The notes under the pieces: generated by a model
Databases searched by the model: none
What the model saw: only the letters and a program-made list of their open reading frames with translations
What the model was told of the DNA's origin: nothing
Translations under genes and position numbers: made by a program
In this document: positions 22,690-34,738 of the stretch, one piece after another
Layout: every line of letters begins with the position of its first letter
Numbering within the stretch: position 1 is the first letter of the stretch
Origin: Geosiphon pyriformis
Taxonomy: Eukaryota; Glomeromycota; Glomeromycetes; Archaeosporales; Geosiphonaceae
Direction of reading: 5' to 3'
Length of the DNA: 64,000 bases
NCBI GenBank assembly: GCA_016748015.1
Contig: JAAOMT010000591.1
Span: 915,996-979,995 of the forward strand

Positions 22690-25600
22690 ACTAAACCAAT
22701 TACTGCCATATATACTAATGTTAAAGTTAACAGCCAATCTATTAAATTAATCCTTAATAGTAGATTAATAGGCAGTATTATTACATAATAATTTATAAAC
22801 CAATTAGGCCATCAAGTTGATTAAACTGTTAGTGCTAAAATCATCACAGCTAATAAAGTGACCAAGACTCTTATTAGTAAAATTGATAACTTCTTATTTG
22901 AAGCCAATAGCATCATGGCACTAATTAAAGTATTGGTAATAAAAGCCATATAATATTAAGCTTTTATTAGTAATAATTGGCTGTTCAAAACCAATATCAT
23001 ATTCAACTAGAACACTTAAAAGCTTCAGTTAACCTTTAATGATCAGCATATTTGAGTGTCTGCCATCTGTAAACACTTTAAAGCTCTTTTAAGAGAGCAA
23101 TTATTAATCAAGTTGAAAAAAGAGAAAGAAAAACTTATCTGGAAAGCCTATCAAGTCTTATGAGCTAAAAATAAGCACAATAAATTACTGTCAATACTCT
23201 CTTGGGATAATAAAGAAAAAAAAAGAGAATAAACCAAAAACCACCACAGCTATTAAAAAAATAACCAGTAAATAAAATAAATTATACTCTATAAACACAA
23301 AAAAAAAACTGCTATATATTTTACTTAAATATATTAAGTATAATAAAAAACTTTCTTTTATAAAAGCTTGAATCTTACCTAAAAAAAATTATTGTATATG
23401 TATCCACTATTATTGTAAACAAATATCCAAAATAACAAGAAAAATAAGACAACAAATCATGTCTTACTTGTAAGAAAACCTTACTTAATAAAGAAATATG
23501 AAATAATATTCTTGGTTAAGAAAAAATGTGTAATGTATTATGTTAATACACAATTTTAATAAGTGATTGGATAAGCCAAAAAATGCTTTTTAATGCTGTG
23601 TAAAACAGAGCTCTCTTATGCTTAAACAGTTACCTACACAATAAAGACAAAATCTGACAAATGACAAGTGTTAAAATTGAAAGCACTTTACTAAGCAAAA
23701 TATTAGTGATTAAAAACAACTTATTAGAATCTGTTGAAACTATTCTTATTTCCAATCCAGATGCATTTATTAATATTTTGAATAATCTAAAACAATTTTA
23801 CAAACATTACCAGAATTTAGCACTCATTAAAGAAGAGTAAAAACAATGTTTAGAACAATTAAATACTAGACTTTGTAAATATTGTCTAATTTTAAGTGAC
23901 TTTGAATATTGTGATAATTGTAATTTTATTTATAATTTACCACTATGCATAATTTATTCAATTTTTAAAAAAAAAACCAATTAGCAAATATGCATTGAAA
24001 TTGAAATCAAAATTCAATCACAATTTAGACTCTAATAATAACAACAATAATAGTTCTAATACTATTCACTATGACAACAATAATAATAATAATTCAAATT
24101 CTAATTACAATTCTGAACAATATATTATATTTCCAAATCTCTTAAAAAAGCAAGAACTTAAATGGTTTAATAATAATAATAATAAGAGTATTATGTCAAA
24201 ACACATGCATAATACTAATACAAAGTTTAATTTCAAATACTTAAGAAAAACTGTCATCAGATTGAAACCAAATTTACATATTAACATAGATCTGAAAATA
24301 ACACTGAAAATTCCAGCAATAACAATAGTTTAATTAATCTCAAATTTTAATTTAGCAAAAAAAAAGTTAATATTAGAAGAGAAATAATTAATACAAAATA
24401 TATAGAAAATATTATTGCAATACTACAAAATAATTTAGAAAAAGAATATATAATTAAACCAAATAAAAAAATAGCACAGGCAATATTTTTGCCTCTAGTT
24501 AAAATAGTTCAATTAGTATTAGTAAAAACAAAAAAAAAGTTAAAAATTACAGCAAGAAGAATAAAGTGATTTAGATCTATAAGTAAAATAAAAATACTAG
24601 TCAATATGGCAGAAAAAACCATTGATCAGAAAGAAATTATTTTCACTTATTAATCAATTTTCATTCTATTATATGATCAATATATATTAATTATAAAGAG
24701 AAAAGTAAAGGATCAACTCCAGATTTTTGAAACTGAAACAAAAATTTGTGAATCAAAAAAGATTAGAATTATCAATCTTTATATACCAGCCAAAAATTAT
24801 AAACACATTAAGATTCTAATATACAATATAACCAGAAACTTTATAGAAATACCAAGCAAAACTATCATTAAATACTTAAGCATTGAAGTTGAGAATCAAA
24901 TATCCACCACCATTCTAGATTTTATACAATTGTGCAAATATGTAAATATCATATTACAAACAATCTATAGACAAAAAGAATATTATTTGCTACAACCAGA
25001 ACAATTGAAACAAATAAACTTAAAAAATCTAAACCCACTTTAATATATATAGCTCAAGATGTTACTCAATAATTTTACTAATATCTTTGTAAATAAAAAT
25101 GAATTTGGCCAAACTGATATTATCTAACATTAAATCAAAACTGAAGATATTATGCTAATAAAGCAATAAATATACAGAATACTACTAGTTAGCTATAAAA
25201 TTATCCAACAAGAAACCAACCAAATATTGGACAATAGGTTAATTCAACTATCAATAAGTTTATAGTCATTACTAATAGTACTTGTCCAAAAGAAGAATAA
25301 AAAAATCTGCTTTTGTGTGGATTACAGAAAACTTAACAGTATTATTTGTAAAAACAGTTATCTAACTTTATAAATTCAAAAACTATTTGATGCTTTCAGA
25401 GGAAAAAAATAGTTCTCAACATTAGACTTAAATAATGATTACTGACAAGTAATTATAAATTCAACCAATAAGAAAAAGACAGCATTTATTACAAAAAAAA
25501 ACTTTGAATTTAATGTTATGCTATTTAGCTTAATTAATACCCTAGTTATCTTCTAACAGCTTATAAAAATTGTTTATACTGAATTATTATAAAAATTCAT

Positions 25601-27360
25601 AATAATTTACTTAGATAACACTAATGTGTTCTCAAAAACATTTAATAATTATCTTCATTATTTCTAACAAATATTTAAAAGATTATTATAAGTTGAATTG
25701 AAATTGAATACAACCAAATATTTCTTTAGCAAAATTGAACTCAAGTTTTTGGAACATGTTGTAAGCAAAAACAGCATAAAAACAGATTCAGACAAAATTG
25801 AAATAGTTAAAACTTTCCAATACCAATAAATCTTACAAAATTAAGAGCATTCTTGGAATTTGCAAAATACTATTACTGTTTTATCCAAAACTTCTTTAAA
25901 TTAACTCAACCACTCCACCAGCTTCAAGCAAAAAACATTAAATATAAATAGACTAAAACTCAATAAAAAGCTTTTAACATCTTAAGAAGAAAGCTTATTT
26001 AAGCTTTAGTACTAATCTATTTAAATTACAACAAGCCATTTATTATTACTACTAATGTATTCAGTTAAGCATTAAAAGCTGTATTATTACAAAAAAAAGT
26101 AGATAAACAAAAACATCCAATGACATATGCCAGCAGAAATTTAAGTCAGCTGAGAAAAACTATAAAACTTTAATATTAGAACACTTAGTTATTTATTGGG
26201 CTGTCATTAAATAAAAAAATTACTTAAGTCAAAGGTTTAATATATACATTGATTACAAGGAATTGACATTAATTCAGAAGCAAAAATTTGGAGACAATTG
26301 TTATATAAGATGAAAAATAGAATTATTACTATTTAATTATACTGTACATTATAAAAAAAAAAAAAAATGAAAATACTAATTATTTGTTGTGAATAAGACA
26401 AATCTAAATATTTCAAACCCAAAATATAACAAAAGATAAATACACAAAAATATCAACAACTTCAATATTATATTAATACTTAACAGTTTAAGAAAAAATT
26501 ATCTTAAAAAGAACAAAACAACATAAAACAACAATCAAAATATTTTATTACTTATTAAAATATACTATATTAAAAAAACAAAAAAAATTCAGACCAGTCA
26601 CTCAAAATAATTACAGAATCAGAGAAAGAAACAATACTGTTCAATATGCACTCAAATCTGATAACAGAATATTTTTATAAAAAAACAACCATAGAAAAAA
26701 TCAGAAAAAGATATTATTGGCCATCTATATATCTAAATATTATTTAATATATTTAAAATTGTGATGTTTGTTAGAAAAAAAAAGGAACAAGACCCAGTAA
26801 ACCACTAAAACCAATTAAAATAAAACAACTATTTGATTAAATTGTAATTAACTTAGACAGACCATTAATAATTATCAGCAGAGACAATAAATATATAGTA
26901 ATAGTCATGGAAAATTTTACAAAATGGCCAAAAGTAAAAGCAATTTAAAGAGCAAATGCAGAATTCATAGCCAAATTTATTCACCAAAATTTAATTTGTT
27001 AACATAAATGTCTAAAAGAATTATTATTAAATCAAGGAACTTATTTTGTAAACAGAACATTAATAGAATTAAGTCAAAAATTTGGAATTAAGAGATTATT
27101 ATTATTATTATATTATTTACAAACAAATGGCTTAGTCAAAAAATTCAACAGAATATTGTATAAAGTAATAGCCAAAATTAGTTAAGAAAACCAAGATGAA
27201 TAAGATTTGTTTATATTATCAGTATTATTTGCTTATTGGACAATAAAACAAGATATCATATAACTAACATTATTTGAACTTATCTATAATAGAACAGCAA
27301 CATATATTCAACAGAACCAATAACAGAAACCAACTTTTAAAAAATATTGTTAAAAAAAAC
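22690..27360 (+). pseudogene. gypsy pol remnant (protease, RT, RNase H, integrase)
   Basis: A weak protease signal (VNSQSIKLILNS) lies near 22725. Reverse transcriptase shows CFCVDYRKLNS (about 25310-25340), STLDLNND (about 25420) and IIYLDNTNVFSK (about 25600-25635), where the last Asp of the YLDD box is now Asn. A tether region LRAFLEFAKYYYCFI lies near 25840-25885. Integrase shows MENFTKWPKVKAI (about 26908-26946), QKFGIKR and QTNGLVKKFNRIL (to about 27160). An Asn-rich insertion lies at 23995-24170. No frame is intact. Confidence 0.78.
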
Positions 27361-27402
27361 ATATAACTTAATTGAAATATTAGAAAACAAAAAATAAAGA
27401 AC

Positions 27403-28314
27403 AATATTACAGATGATTATTTAGAATATTAATACAAATAACAAAACTGTAACTTGGTACTTAATAGCTGAATAATATTGGTAATATCTAAAAGTTTTAA
27501 TATCTAAAGGTTTTGGTATCTGAAAGTTTTGGATTGAAGTCTTTTGTATAATGAACAGAGATTCAATAGTTGTTTTTAGTAGTTTTCCAGAATATTGATT
27601 CCATCAAATTTCTTTCTTCAGTATAGTGACTGGTTTATTCTGGCAGTTGTGTCTTTCTGGTAAGTTATCTATTAAGTTATCAATTCTATAATCTTATTTC
27701 TGAGTTTTTTACTAGACTATTTTTGACATCAATTAATCAGTGCTTAATTCCTTAAATTAGTTAATAAACAACAAAATAAAAAAAAATAAAAAAAAATAAA
27801 AGAAAATAAAGAAGTAAAGAAAATAAAATAAGAAATAAGAAATAAGTGTTTTGTTAATAGCTATAATTAAGAGCTATTGTGTCAGCAAGTTAAGTAGTGG
27901 ATAATAACATGGATTTGAAGAATTAAAGAAATATTTTATTAATATAATTCTATTTTGGTTAATAGCAACTATCCTTAAAAGAAGAAGTATTTAATAATTA
28001 TGACCTGTGAATCTAATTAATTTCTAAAAGTCTAATTTTCTCTCTTTTTTCCTAATTTTTTAGCTTCTGATACTACTGCTATATATATATAATTAATGTT
28101 CTATGAAATTTTGCATATTTATGAGCAATATGTTATAATTTCTTAAACAATGTGTCTGTAATTTTTTATTGCTGAGCAATATGTTGTAATTCTTTAACAA
28201 TGCTTCATATTGCTGAGCAATATGCTTATGTGCTAAATATTATTCTCTTATTGGTCTATTTTTTTTATCTGTTTTTCTTACTATTTTTCTTGTATTCTTT
28301 TTCTATGAGTAACA
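27403..28314 (-). repeat. LTR-A copy 2, minus orientation
   Basis: It matches LTR-A1 (19523-20393) as an inverted copy over the 27.4-27.95 kb part. Its distal part (27.95-28.31 kb) is a variant shared with 31.1-31.51 kb. It contains GAGCAATATG units at 28110-28225, including the perfect hairpin CATATTGCTGAGCAATATG at 28206-28224. Confidence 0.75.
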
Positions 28315-28530
28315 TTATTCTCTCTTTTAATATTGAGTTCTTGCAAAATCTTCTAAATTTTTCTTTTGTATCAATGTTATTGCTGTAATTTTTATTGCTA
28401 TTTTTAAATCTAATTTTTATATATGACTAGAGTTTTTAACTATAGTAGTCTGTTCAAAATATCTAAGTTCAAATCTTGTATCTGTATTATGTACATGTTC
28501 AGACATAATGTTCTTATTATTATTATTGAA

Positions 28531-28830
28531 TTAAGTTAATTCCTGCTCTATTGTAAGATTTAGAAGTGTGATATATTGTTTGGTATTTGAAATGGAGTTT
28601 GAATTGTTGTTGATGGAGTTTGAATTGTTATTGTTATTAGTGAAATTTGAATTATTGTTGTCATTAGTGGAATTTGAATCATTGCTGTTATTAATAGAGT
28701 TTAAATTGTTGTTGTCATTAGTGGAGTTTGAATTAGAATTAAATTCTAATTTTGATTTCCATTTGTTCTTACTAATTGGCTCTTTTTCAAATATAATACA
28801 TGAGAGTGAATTGTAACTATGTCCCAATAT
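28531..28830 (-). pseudogene. gypsy internal Asn-rich fragment (minus strand)
   Basis: KNKWKSKLEFNSNSNS followed by Asn/Ser repeats and TKQYITLLNL then EQEL resembles the plus-strand element at 23995-24170 (KLKSKFNHNLDSN, SEQYIIFPNL, KQEL). It is a displaced piece of a related element in the opposite orientation, not an independent gene. Confidence 0.6.
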
Positions 28831-28859
28831 TCTGACTTAGGGCTGTCAAGTGAGTTTTG

Positions 28860-29345
28860 CTAATTTATTGGTACTATGAAAATTAGGTTTCATTAAGTTA
28901 TTGGAAGTAAGTTTTTTTGTATGATAGTAGGATTTGGAATTTATTAGACTTCAAATGTTCAGGTTTCTAAATAATTTTTGGAGTTTGAATTACTAAAGAT
29001 TTAATAAGTTTTATTAACAGTAAGTTTCTTTATATAATAGTGGAATTAGAATTATTAGGTTTTAAATATTTGGGTTTTTGAATGATTGGGTCTTAAATAA
29101 TCAGAGTTTTAATTTAATAAGTTTTAATAAATTTATCAAAAGTAAGTTTTAAATGTTTAGAATTTTAATGATGGAGTTTTGAATAATTAGAGATTTAATT
29201 TAATGAGTTTTAACAAGTTTATTAACAGTAATTTTCAAATGTTTGGGGTTTTTAACAATTGGATCTTAAATAATTAGAGTTTTTAATTTTAACAAGTTTA
29301 TTAAAGATAAGTTTCAACTGTTTGGGATTTTAATGATCAGATTTT
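28860..29345. repeat. degenerate tandem repeat, unit about 86-110 bp
   Basis: About four to five units, each containing AATAAGTTTTATTAACAGTA-like and TTAAATAATCAGAGTTTTAA-like blocks, with 110-base spacing in the first units and 86-base spacing in the later ones. Related sequence occurs once at 32975-33080 in the gag linker of the minus-strand gypsy element. Confidence 0.65.
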
Positions 29346-29899
29346 TTTTTTTTTTTGAAAAAATAAAATTGTAAACAAACTTATGAATTATCTCATATAA
29401 CTTTTAATAAGATCCTTAAAGGTAGTTTTGTTGGTTGATTTAGAAGTTAATGCCAATCAAATTGTATGTCAAATCTATTTTGATCATATAAATATAATTT
29501 ATTGGACATAGTATTTCTAATGATTTGCAACAAATATCTATGAAACAAATTTAAATCCAAATTTTGATTTTAAGACACTATATCAACCACTTTATAATTT
29601 GAGTAATTGAGTATAGTATTCGAATTGAATTGTTGACAATTTAAGTTAGTATGTAAACAAATTATTAATTATAAGATTTTCATGTAAAAAAATAACATAA
29701 AAAACTATAATTGCTTGTACTGTTAATTCAAACTTAAACTTAACTGATTTCAAATTCAACAACAGCTGTTGTCATGCTTAAACATAATTGATATTTGTTG
29801 ATTCAACCAAATCCAACCAAATATCAAAATTTTCAACTATAATCCAACTATAAAAACTAAACACTATTTTATTACAAGGATTGTTTAAATAATAGGATG

Positions 29900-31050
29900 C
29901 CATTTTATTTTAATATATATACCTCAATTTCATGTTTTAAAGGTCTTATATTAAGACAAAATATCAAGCATAGCACCAATAACAAGTGGACCAATTGAGG
30001 GTCAAGATAGTATTAAAAAATAACATATCTTAATATAGTCTATAATAATATTATTATTGAAGTTTTGTCCATGTTTATTAATGTTATTTAAACCATAAAC
30101 TAAAAATATAGGACAACTTTTAGCTGGATTAGTAGTGTTATAAGCTATCAGAAACCATCAGTCTAACAACACACTATTTGAGCAAGTCACCTATGAAGAA
30201 TTTATATACACACCAACAGCAGTAAATTGATTTAATTGCTGAGCCATTAGAAAATTGATGGGCATATTGGTTTTTGAATTTACTGTGTTTTTGTAATTAA
30301 ATCTGAACCAAACAGAACTATTGGTATCAGATGAAGTTACAGTAACAAATCAAAACTAGAAAAAATTTCATTTATAATAATCATAATTCTTGGTTATATT
30401 ATATATTCAAGATATTTCAGAAGAAATTATTTTGCAAACATATTTATAAAAAGCATCATCTGGTAAAAAGTTGTTTAGACAAATTTGTACTTCACTAAAT
30501 ATTAAAGTATGTGAAAAAATTATAGAAGATTGTTGTCTATTAGCAAAATTGTTAGCCAATGAAATAGTGTGATTAACAACTGGAGATTTAACATAATTAT
30601 TCATGGCTGCAAATTGTGGTTTGCTGTGATTTTTATTGCTTAAAAATTTGCTGCCATTTTAACAATTAAAAGCCACTACAAAAGCTTTTTTTTTTAAGAT
30701 GCTGTTTAATTGAGAGCTTAATGCTAAGCTTGTATTAGAATTATGACAGGCACAATTATGAGTATATCTACTCAAATTCTAAATTAAACAGTTCAGTTTG
30801 TTCAAAGAAGAAACAAACAAATGCTTAGCCAATAATGTATTATTATACAAAAGATTAACAAATTTACCAAAAGCATGTAATTTTTTTTCATAGCAAAATA
30901 TTCATAGACTCTTTGTATTACAATCTTTTGTTCACTAATTGTAAATTCTAAAAAGTCAGAAATCATATCAAGAATTTGATTGTTATTGAAATATTTAAAT
31001 TTTTGACAGAAATTGCACATTAAAATTTGGTTTGTTGAAAAAAAATTAAA
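29900..31050 (-). pseudogene. unidentified minus-strand coding remnant
   Basis: Two open stretches, 31020-30802 (begins MCNFCQKFKYFNNNQIL) and 30604-30407 (begins MNNYVKSPVVNHTISLANN), are followed by in-frame patches such as VTVTSSDTNSSVWFRFNYKN (about 30335-30276) and INFLMAQQLNQFTAVGVYIN. Composition is more coding-like than the surroundings, and CxxC near the start suggests a zinc motif. I do not recognise the family. It lies between two LTR-A copies of the same orientation, so it may be cargo or an unusual internal region of a retroelement. Confidence 0.4.
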
Positions 31051-31099
31051 AATTTTTAAAAGTTCAATTGAAAATAAAATTTTAATGAGTTTAATTTAA

Positions 31100-31506
31100 T
31101 AAACAACAACTACTATTGGTACATTTGAGTCAGCTAAAATATCACTAGTATTCAGTATAATAATTGTTGAGTAATATACCAAATGAATTAGTATTGATAT
31201 ATTTCATTTTGGTTGATAACAACTATCTTTGAAGGAAGAAGTATTTAATAATTATGATCTGCAAGTCTAATTGATTTTTGAAAGTCTAATTTTCTCTTCT
31301 TTTTTTAGCTTTTAATACTACTACTATATATATAATTAATGTTTTATAAGATTTTACACATTTATAAGCAATATGTCATAATTTTCTGATAATGTTTCAC
31401 ATTGCTGAGCAATATGCTTACATACTAAATATTATTTTCTTATTGGTCTATTTTTTTTATTTATTTTTTCTACTATTTTTTTTGTATTTTTTTTCTATAA
31501 GTAACA
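31100..31506 (-). repeat. LTR-A copy 3, partial, minus orientation
   Basis: A direct repeat of 27.95-28.31 kb, beginning on the minus strand with TGTTACTTATAG at 31506, where it interrupts a gag sequence. The rest of the LTR is missing after about 31100. Confidence 0.7.
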
Positions 31507-33822
31507 ATATTAATGGCTTGAATTTGGCACAGATTTCTGTAAAAACATCCTAGATAAGTGGTAACTGCTTTTGTGTCACCTTGTTTGATTGTGGTAAATG
31601 CTATTGCCAAGTGATTAATGCTGTTATTATTATTAAAGTATCTTAAAAATTCAGTTTTAAATTCATTGAAGGTTTGAAGTTTCTGAATCAGACTTTGATA
31701 TTATGAGTTGGTGGTATTATTCAAGTAGAAAAACTGATCTAAAATTATGAAGAAACGTGATCAAAATATGACATATTACAGAATAATGTGTAATAATATT
31801 GAATAATATGTTATAACTTAGGATAACATAAGATAACATATTATAATGTGAGATAACATAGAATAACATGTAATAACATCAGATAATATATTATAACATA
31901 AAATAACTAGTAATAATATAGAAGAACAAAGCAATAACAGAAATAGCAAAGCAATAGTTAGCAATAACAAAACAATCAAAAGCAATTCTATAAAACCAAA
32001 AGAATATATAAAAATAAGTAGTTGTAAAAGTTAGAAAAAAAAACAGAGAGAGAAATATATGAATCACTAAACAAGAATCAAATACTCTTATCCTTTCCAT
32101 CATTTATTTTATTCTATAATAATCTTCTAAAATAAATCAATTATTAAGAAATCAAAATCACAAATTTATGTTCTTAAACATTATAGATTTTACATAAATT
32201 AACTATTGTTCTATATCTTTGTTTTAGGACAGATGCTTTTAGCATAACTATCTTGAATTATTAATGATTTAGACCAGTCACTCTAGATCATGATAATTGA
32301 CAATACTAATTTTTTTTTATTCTTTGTGGAGTGGCAACATAGTAAAATTGACTGTTTGGGAATAGACTTTGTGATAGTTTGGTAAAAGAGAAAAGCTTTT
32401 CCTAAGTTTTGGATATTAATATTATCTTGGTAGCTTATCAAAAAGGCAAAAAAACAATGTCAAACTCTAATAACTGCATTCATTAGCTCAGAGAAGTTAG
32501 CTTACATTTAAAAAAAGTTGTAATCAGTAAAAGCCAAACCTCTATGTCTTATAACCAAAAAACTCAATGGATAAATTCACAACCAGTAAATAAGACCTTC
32601 AGAAACTAATAATCAAGACTAAGTTAATGGAATTATACCAACCACATATTACTGATAATTAAGAGCACCAAATATTACCATTTCTCTATTCTACCAAGTT
32701 TACCCATAACAATAGTATTTTGGAGAAAATACAGAATAACTTGAAAAGCTCTGGTGTTATTCTAATTATTGGTGGTAATAGCTTTGATAATGTCATTCAA
32801 CCAAACTTAAGCATTGTTTTTCTCACTGCTGAATTTTTCTAATTTGGTAATTAGTGTATATGCCATTAGTGCTGTAATTGGTTGTTGTTGTGATTGTGGT
32901 GGTTGTGGCTATTGTTATAATTTAGTAATTAATACAACTAGTAATAGATTGATTACAATTACTGGAGATAAGTTTTAAGAAACAATAGGAGCTGGGTTTG
33001 GATTATTTAGGTTTTACTGGACCTGAATAATTGGAGTTTGGATTTTTGGGTTTTCTAAGATTGGGTTTTGATAATTAAATTCCTGATCTTTGTTTTTTTT
33101 TTCTTCTGAATCAGTTATTTCTTATAGACTGGTAGCTTTGAAATTGGGTTAAGGTGGCAATGATTGAAATCCTAATGGTATTGGTGATCATGATTTGAAT
33201 CCTTCAAAGTAATTGCCATAAGTTCCTAATAAATCAGTTTTTTTTTGTTAACTTTGAAATGCTATTCTTGCTAATAGTAGTTTTGTAGTTAATGTGGACA
33301 TGTCTGCTAATATTATATTAATAATACTTCTTAGTGTATGATAGTATAATGAATAAATAAGTAAAACTACTCTTGGTTTTTTTCATATAGGTAGTTATAT
33401 GTTTCTTGGTGTTCTTGTTAGTGTTTGTAATTTTTCTTTGTTATTGTCTGTAAATATAATAATAAATTTCTGTTTGGTGTGTTTCTCAATTTCTCTATTG
33501 ATTTCTATGATTATTGATGTAAATAAATAATTTTGTGAAAATGTGGTGCTCTAAAGTAATTTATTATAAAAATTAATAAGTGCTGTTTCTAAATTTTTTT
33601 GGTCTTCTAAGTAAGATTTAATCTTTTTGTTAACATAGAAATTAAAAATTAATTCTGCTGGCCAATAGTTGTTTGTCAATCTTAGATAAGATTAATAGTA
33701 TTGGAATAAAGCTTTCATAAATTCTAAATGATTTGTTCCTGTTACTTCTAATTCTGCCACTGTTTTAAATAATTGCTATTGATGCTAGTTTTCTGTTGGA
33801 TTATATCTTATAAAAAGCACCA
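31507..33822 (-). pseudogene. gypsy gag remnant (minus strand) split by a solo LTR
   Basis: From LTR-A4 leftward: leader and N-terminal part (33.8-33.39 kb, matching 20.48-20.88 kb inverted), a Pro/Asn linker (33.0 kb), then ITKLEKFSSEKNNA at about 32.86 kb. After a 1-kb interruption, NEFKTEFLRYFNNNNSINHL and FTTIKQGDTKAVTTYL follow at 31.67-31.55 kb. The two halves align to one continuous gag in the plus-strand element, so the interruption at 31719-32714 is an insertion. Confidence 0.75.
31719..32714 (-). repeat. solo LTR-B inserted in gag, with 5-bp target duplication
   Basis: A 996-base insertion with GTATT at 31714-31718 and GTATT at 32715-32719. It matches LTR-B1 (16064-17095) inverted. 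No internal region accompanies it, which is the expected scar of recombination between two LTRs. Confidence 0.8.
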
Positions 33823-34738
33823 AATATTACAAATGATTATTTGGAGTCTGAAAACAAATAACAAACTCATAACTTAGTGCTCAATAACTAATAATGATAG
33901 TAATATCTGAAGATTTTTATATCTAAAAATTTTGGTTGAGTTCTTTGTATAATAAACAGAATTTCAATAATAATATCTTTTGGTAATGTTTTTAGTATTT
34001 TTCTAATCTTCAAGTTGGTGTGCTTTGTTGTTTGTTGCTTTTCAAAATATCTATATTTTGTCAATTTCTTTTTTAGCTTAGTGGTCAGTATCTTCTGGCA
34101 AGCTATCCTTAATTATAAGTGTTTACTCTTATTCCTAGGTTTTTTACCAGTACTATATCCTGATGCCAATACTCTGTATATTAATTCTTTTAATCAATTA
34201 GTAAATCAACAACAAAATAAAAAAATAAAAGAAAATAAAGAAAAGAAAAAATTAATATTCTGTTAATAGCCATAAATAAAAGCTATTGTTTTAGCATAAT
34301 TAAGTATTGAATATTATTAACACTTCATGTTGATAAATAAAAAAGTGATTAGATTCTCAAACAAATAATAAAAATATGAGTTAAATGATAATAAGTATGT
34401 TTTATTTAATATTCAGTGAATAAATTTACTTTGGTGAATATTAAATATTCATAAAGTGAGAGTTGGTTAATAGGTAAAAAAAGAGATGTTAAATTGGCAT
34501 TAAACTGAATTTTTTGTCTGAATTCTGAATGCTTTCTTGTTTCTAATACTATTGCTATATATATATAGTTGGTATTATACAAAATTTCTGGAATCCTTGT
34601 AATTTCTTTAGAAAAATTCTGGAATTCTGAAATTCTGCAATTTCTTTAGAAAAATCCTAGAATTTCTTTATTACTATGCCTATTTCTAATTAGCTATTCT
34701 TCTAACTATGATATTTCTAATTTCTATGAGTAATAACA
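33823..34738 (-). repeat. LTR-A copy 4 (5' LTR of the minus-strand gypsy element)
   Basis: On the minus strand it begins TGTTATTACTCATAG at 34738 and ends before TTTGGTGCTT at about 33823, where the putative primer-binding site of the inverted element lies. It is an inverted copy of 19523-20393. Confidence 0.75.

Larger units (their letters stand above)
20394..27402 (+). mobile_element. Ty3/gypsy retrotransposon internal region, heavily decayed
   Basis: Seven kilobases with gag, zinc knuckle, protease, reverse transcriptase, RNase H and integrase traces in gypsy order on the plus strand, riddled with stops (many TAA where CAA is expected). It is preceded by LTR-A1 in the same sense. At its right end it abuts an LTR-A copy in the opposite sense, so its own 3' LTR is missing or inverted. 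Confidence 0.8.

Noticed and set aside
19523-28314. DIRS-type retrotransposon, because the pol region is flanked by inverted repeats
   Set aside because: The pol region ends in a DDE integrase of Ty3/gypsy type and no tyrosine recombinase is seen. The right-hand inverted copy is better explained by nesting or inversion.
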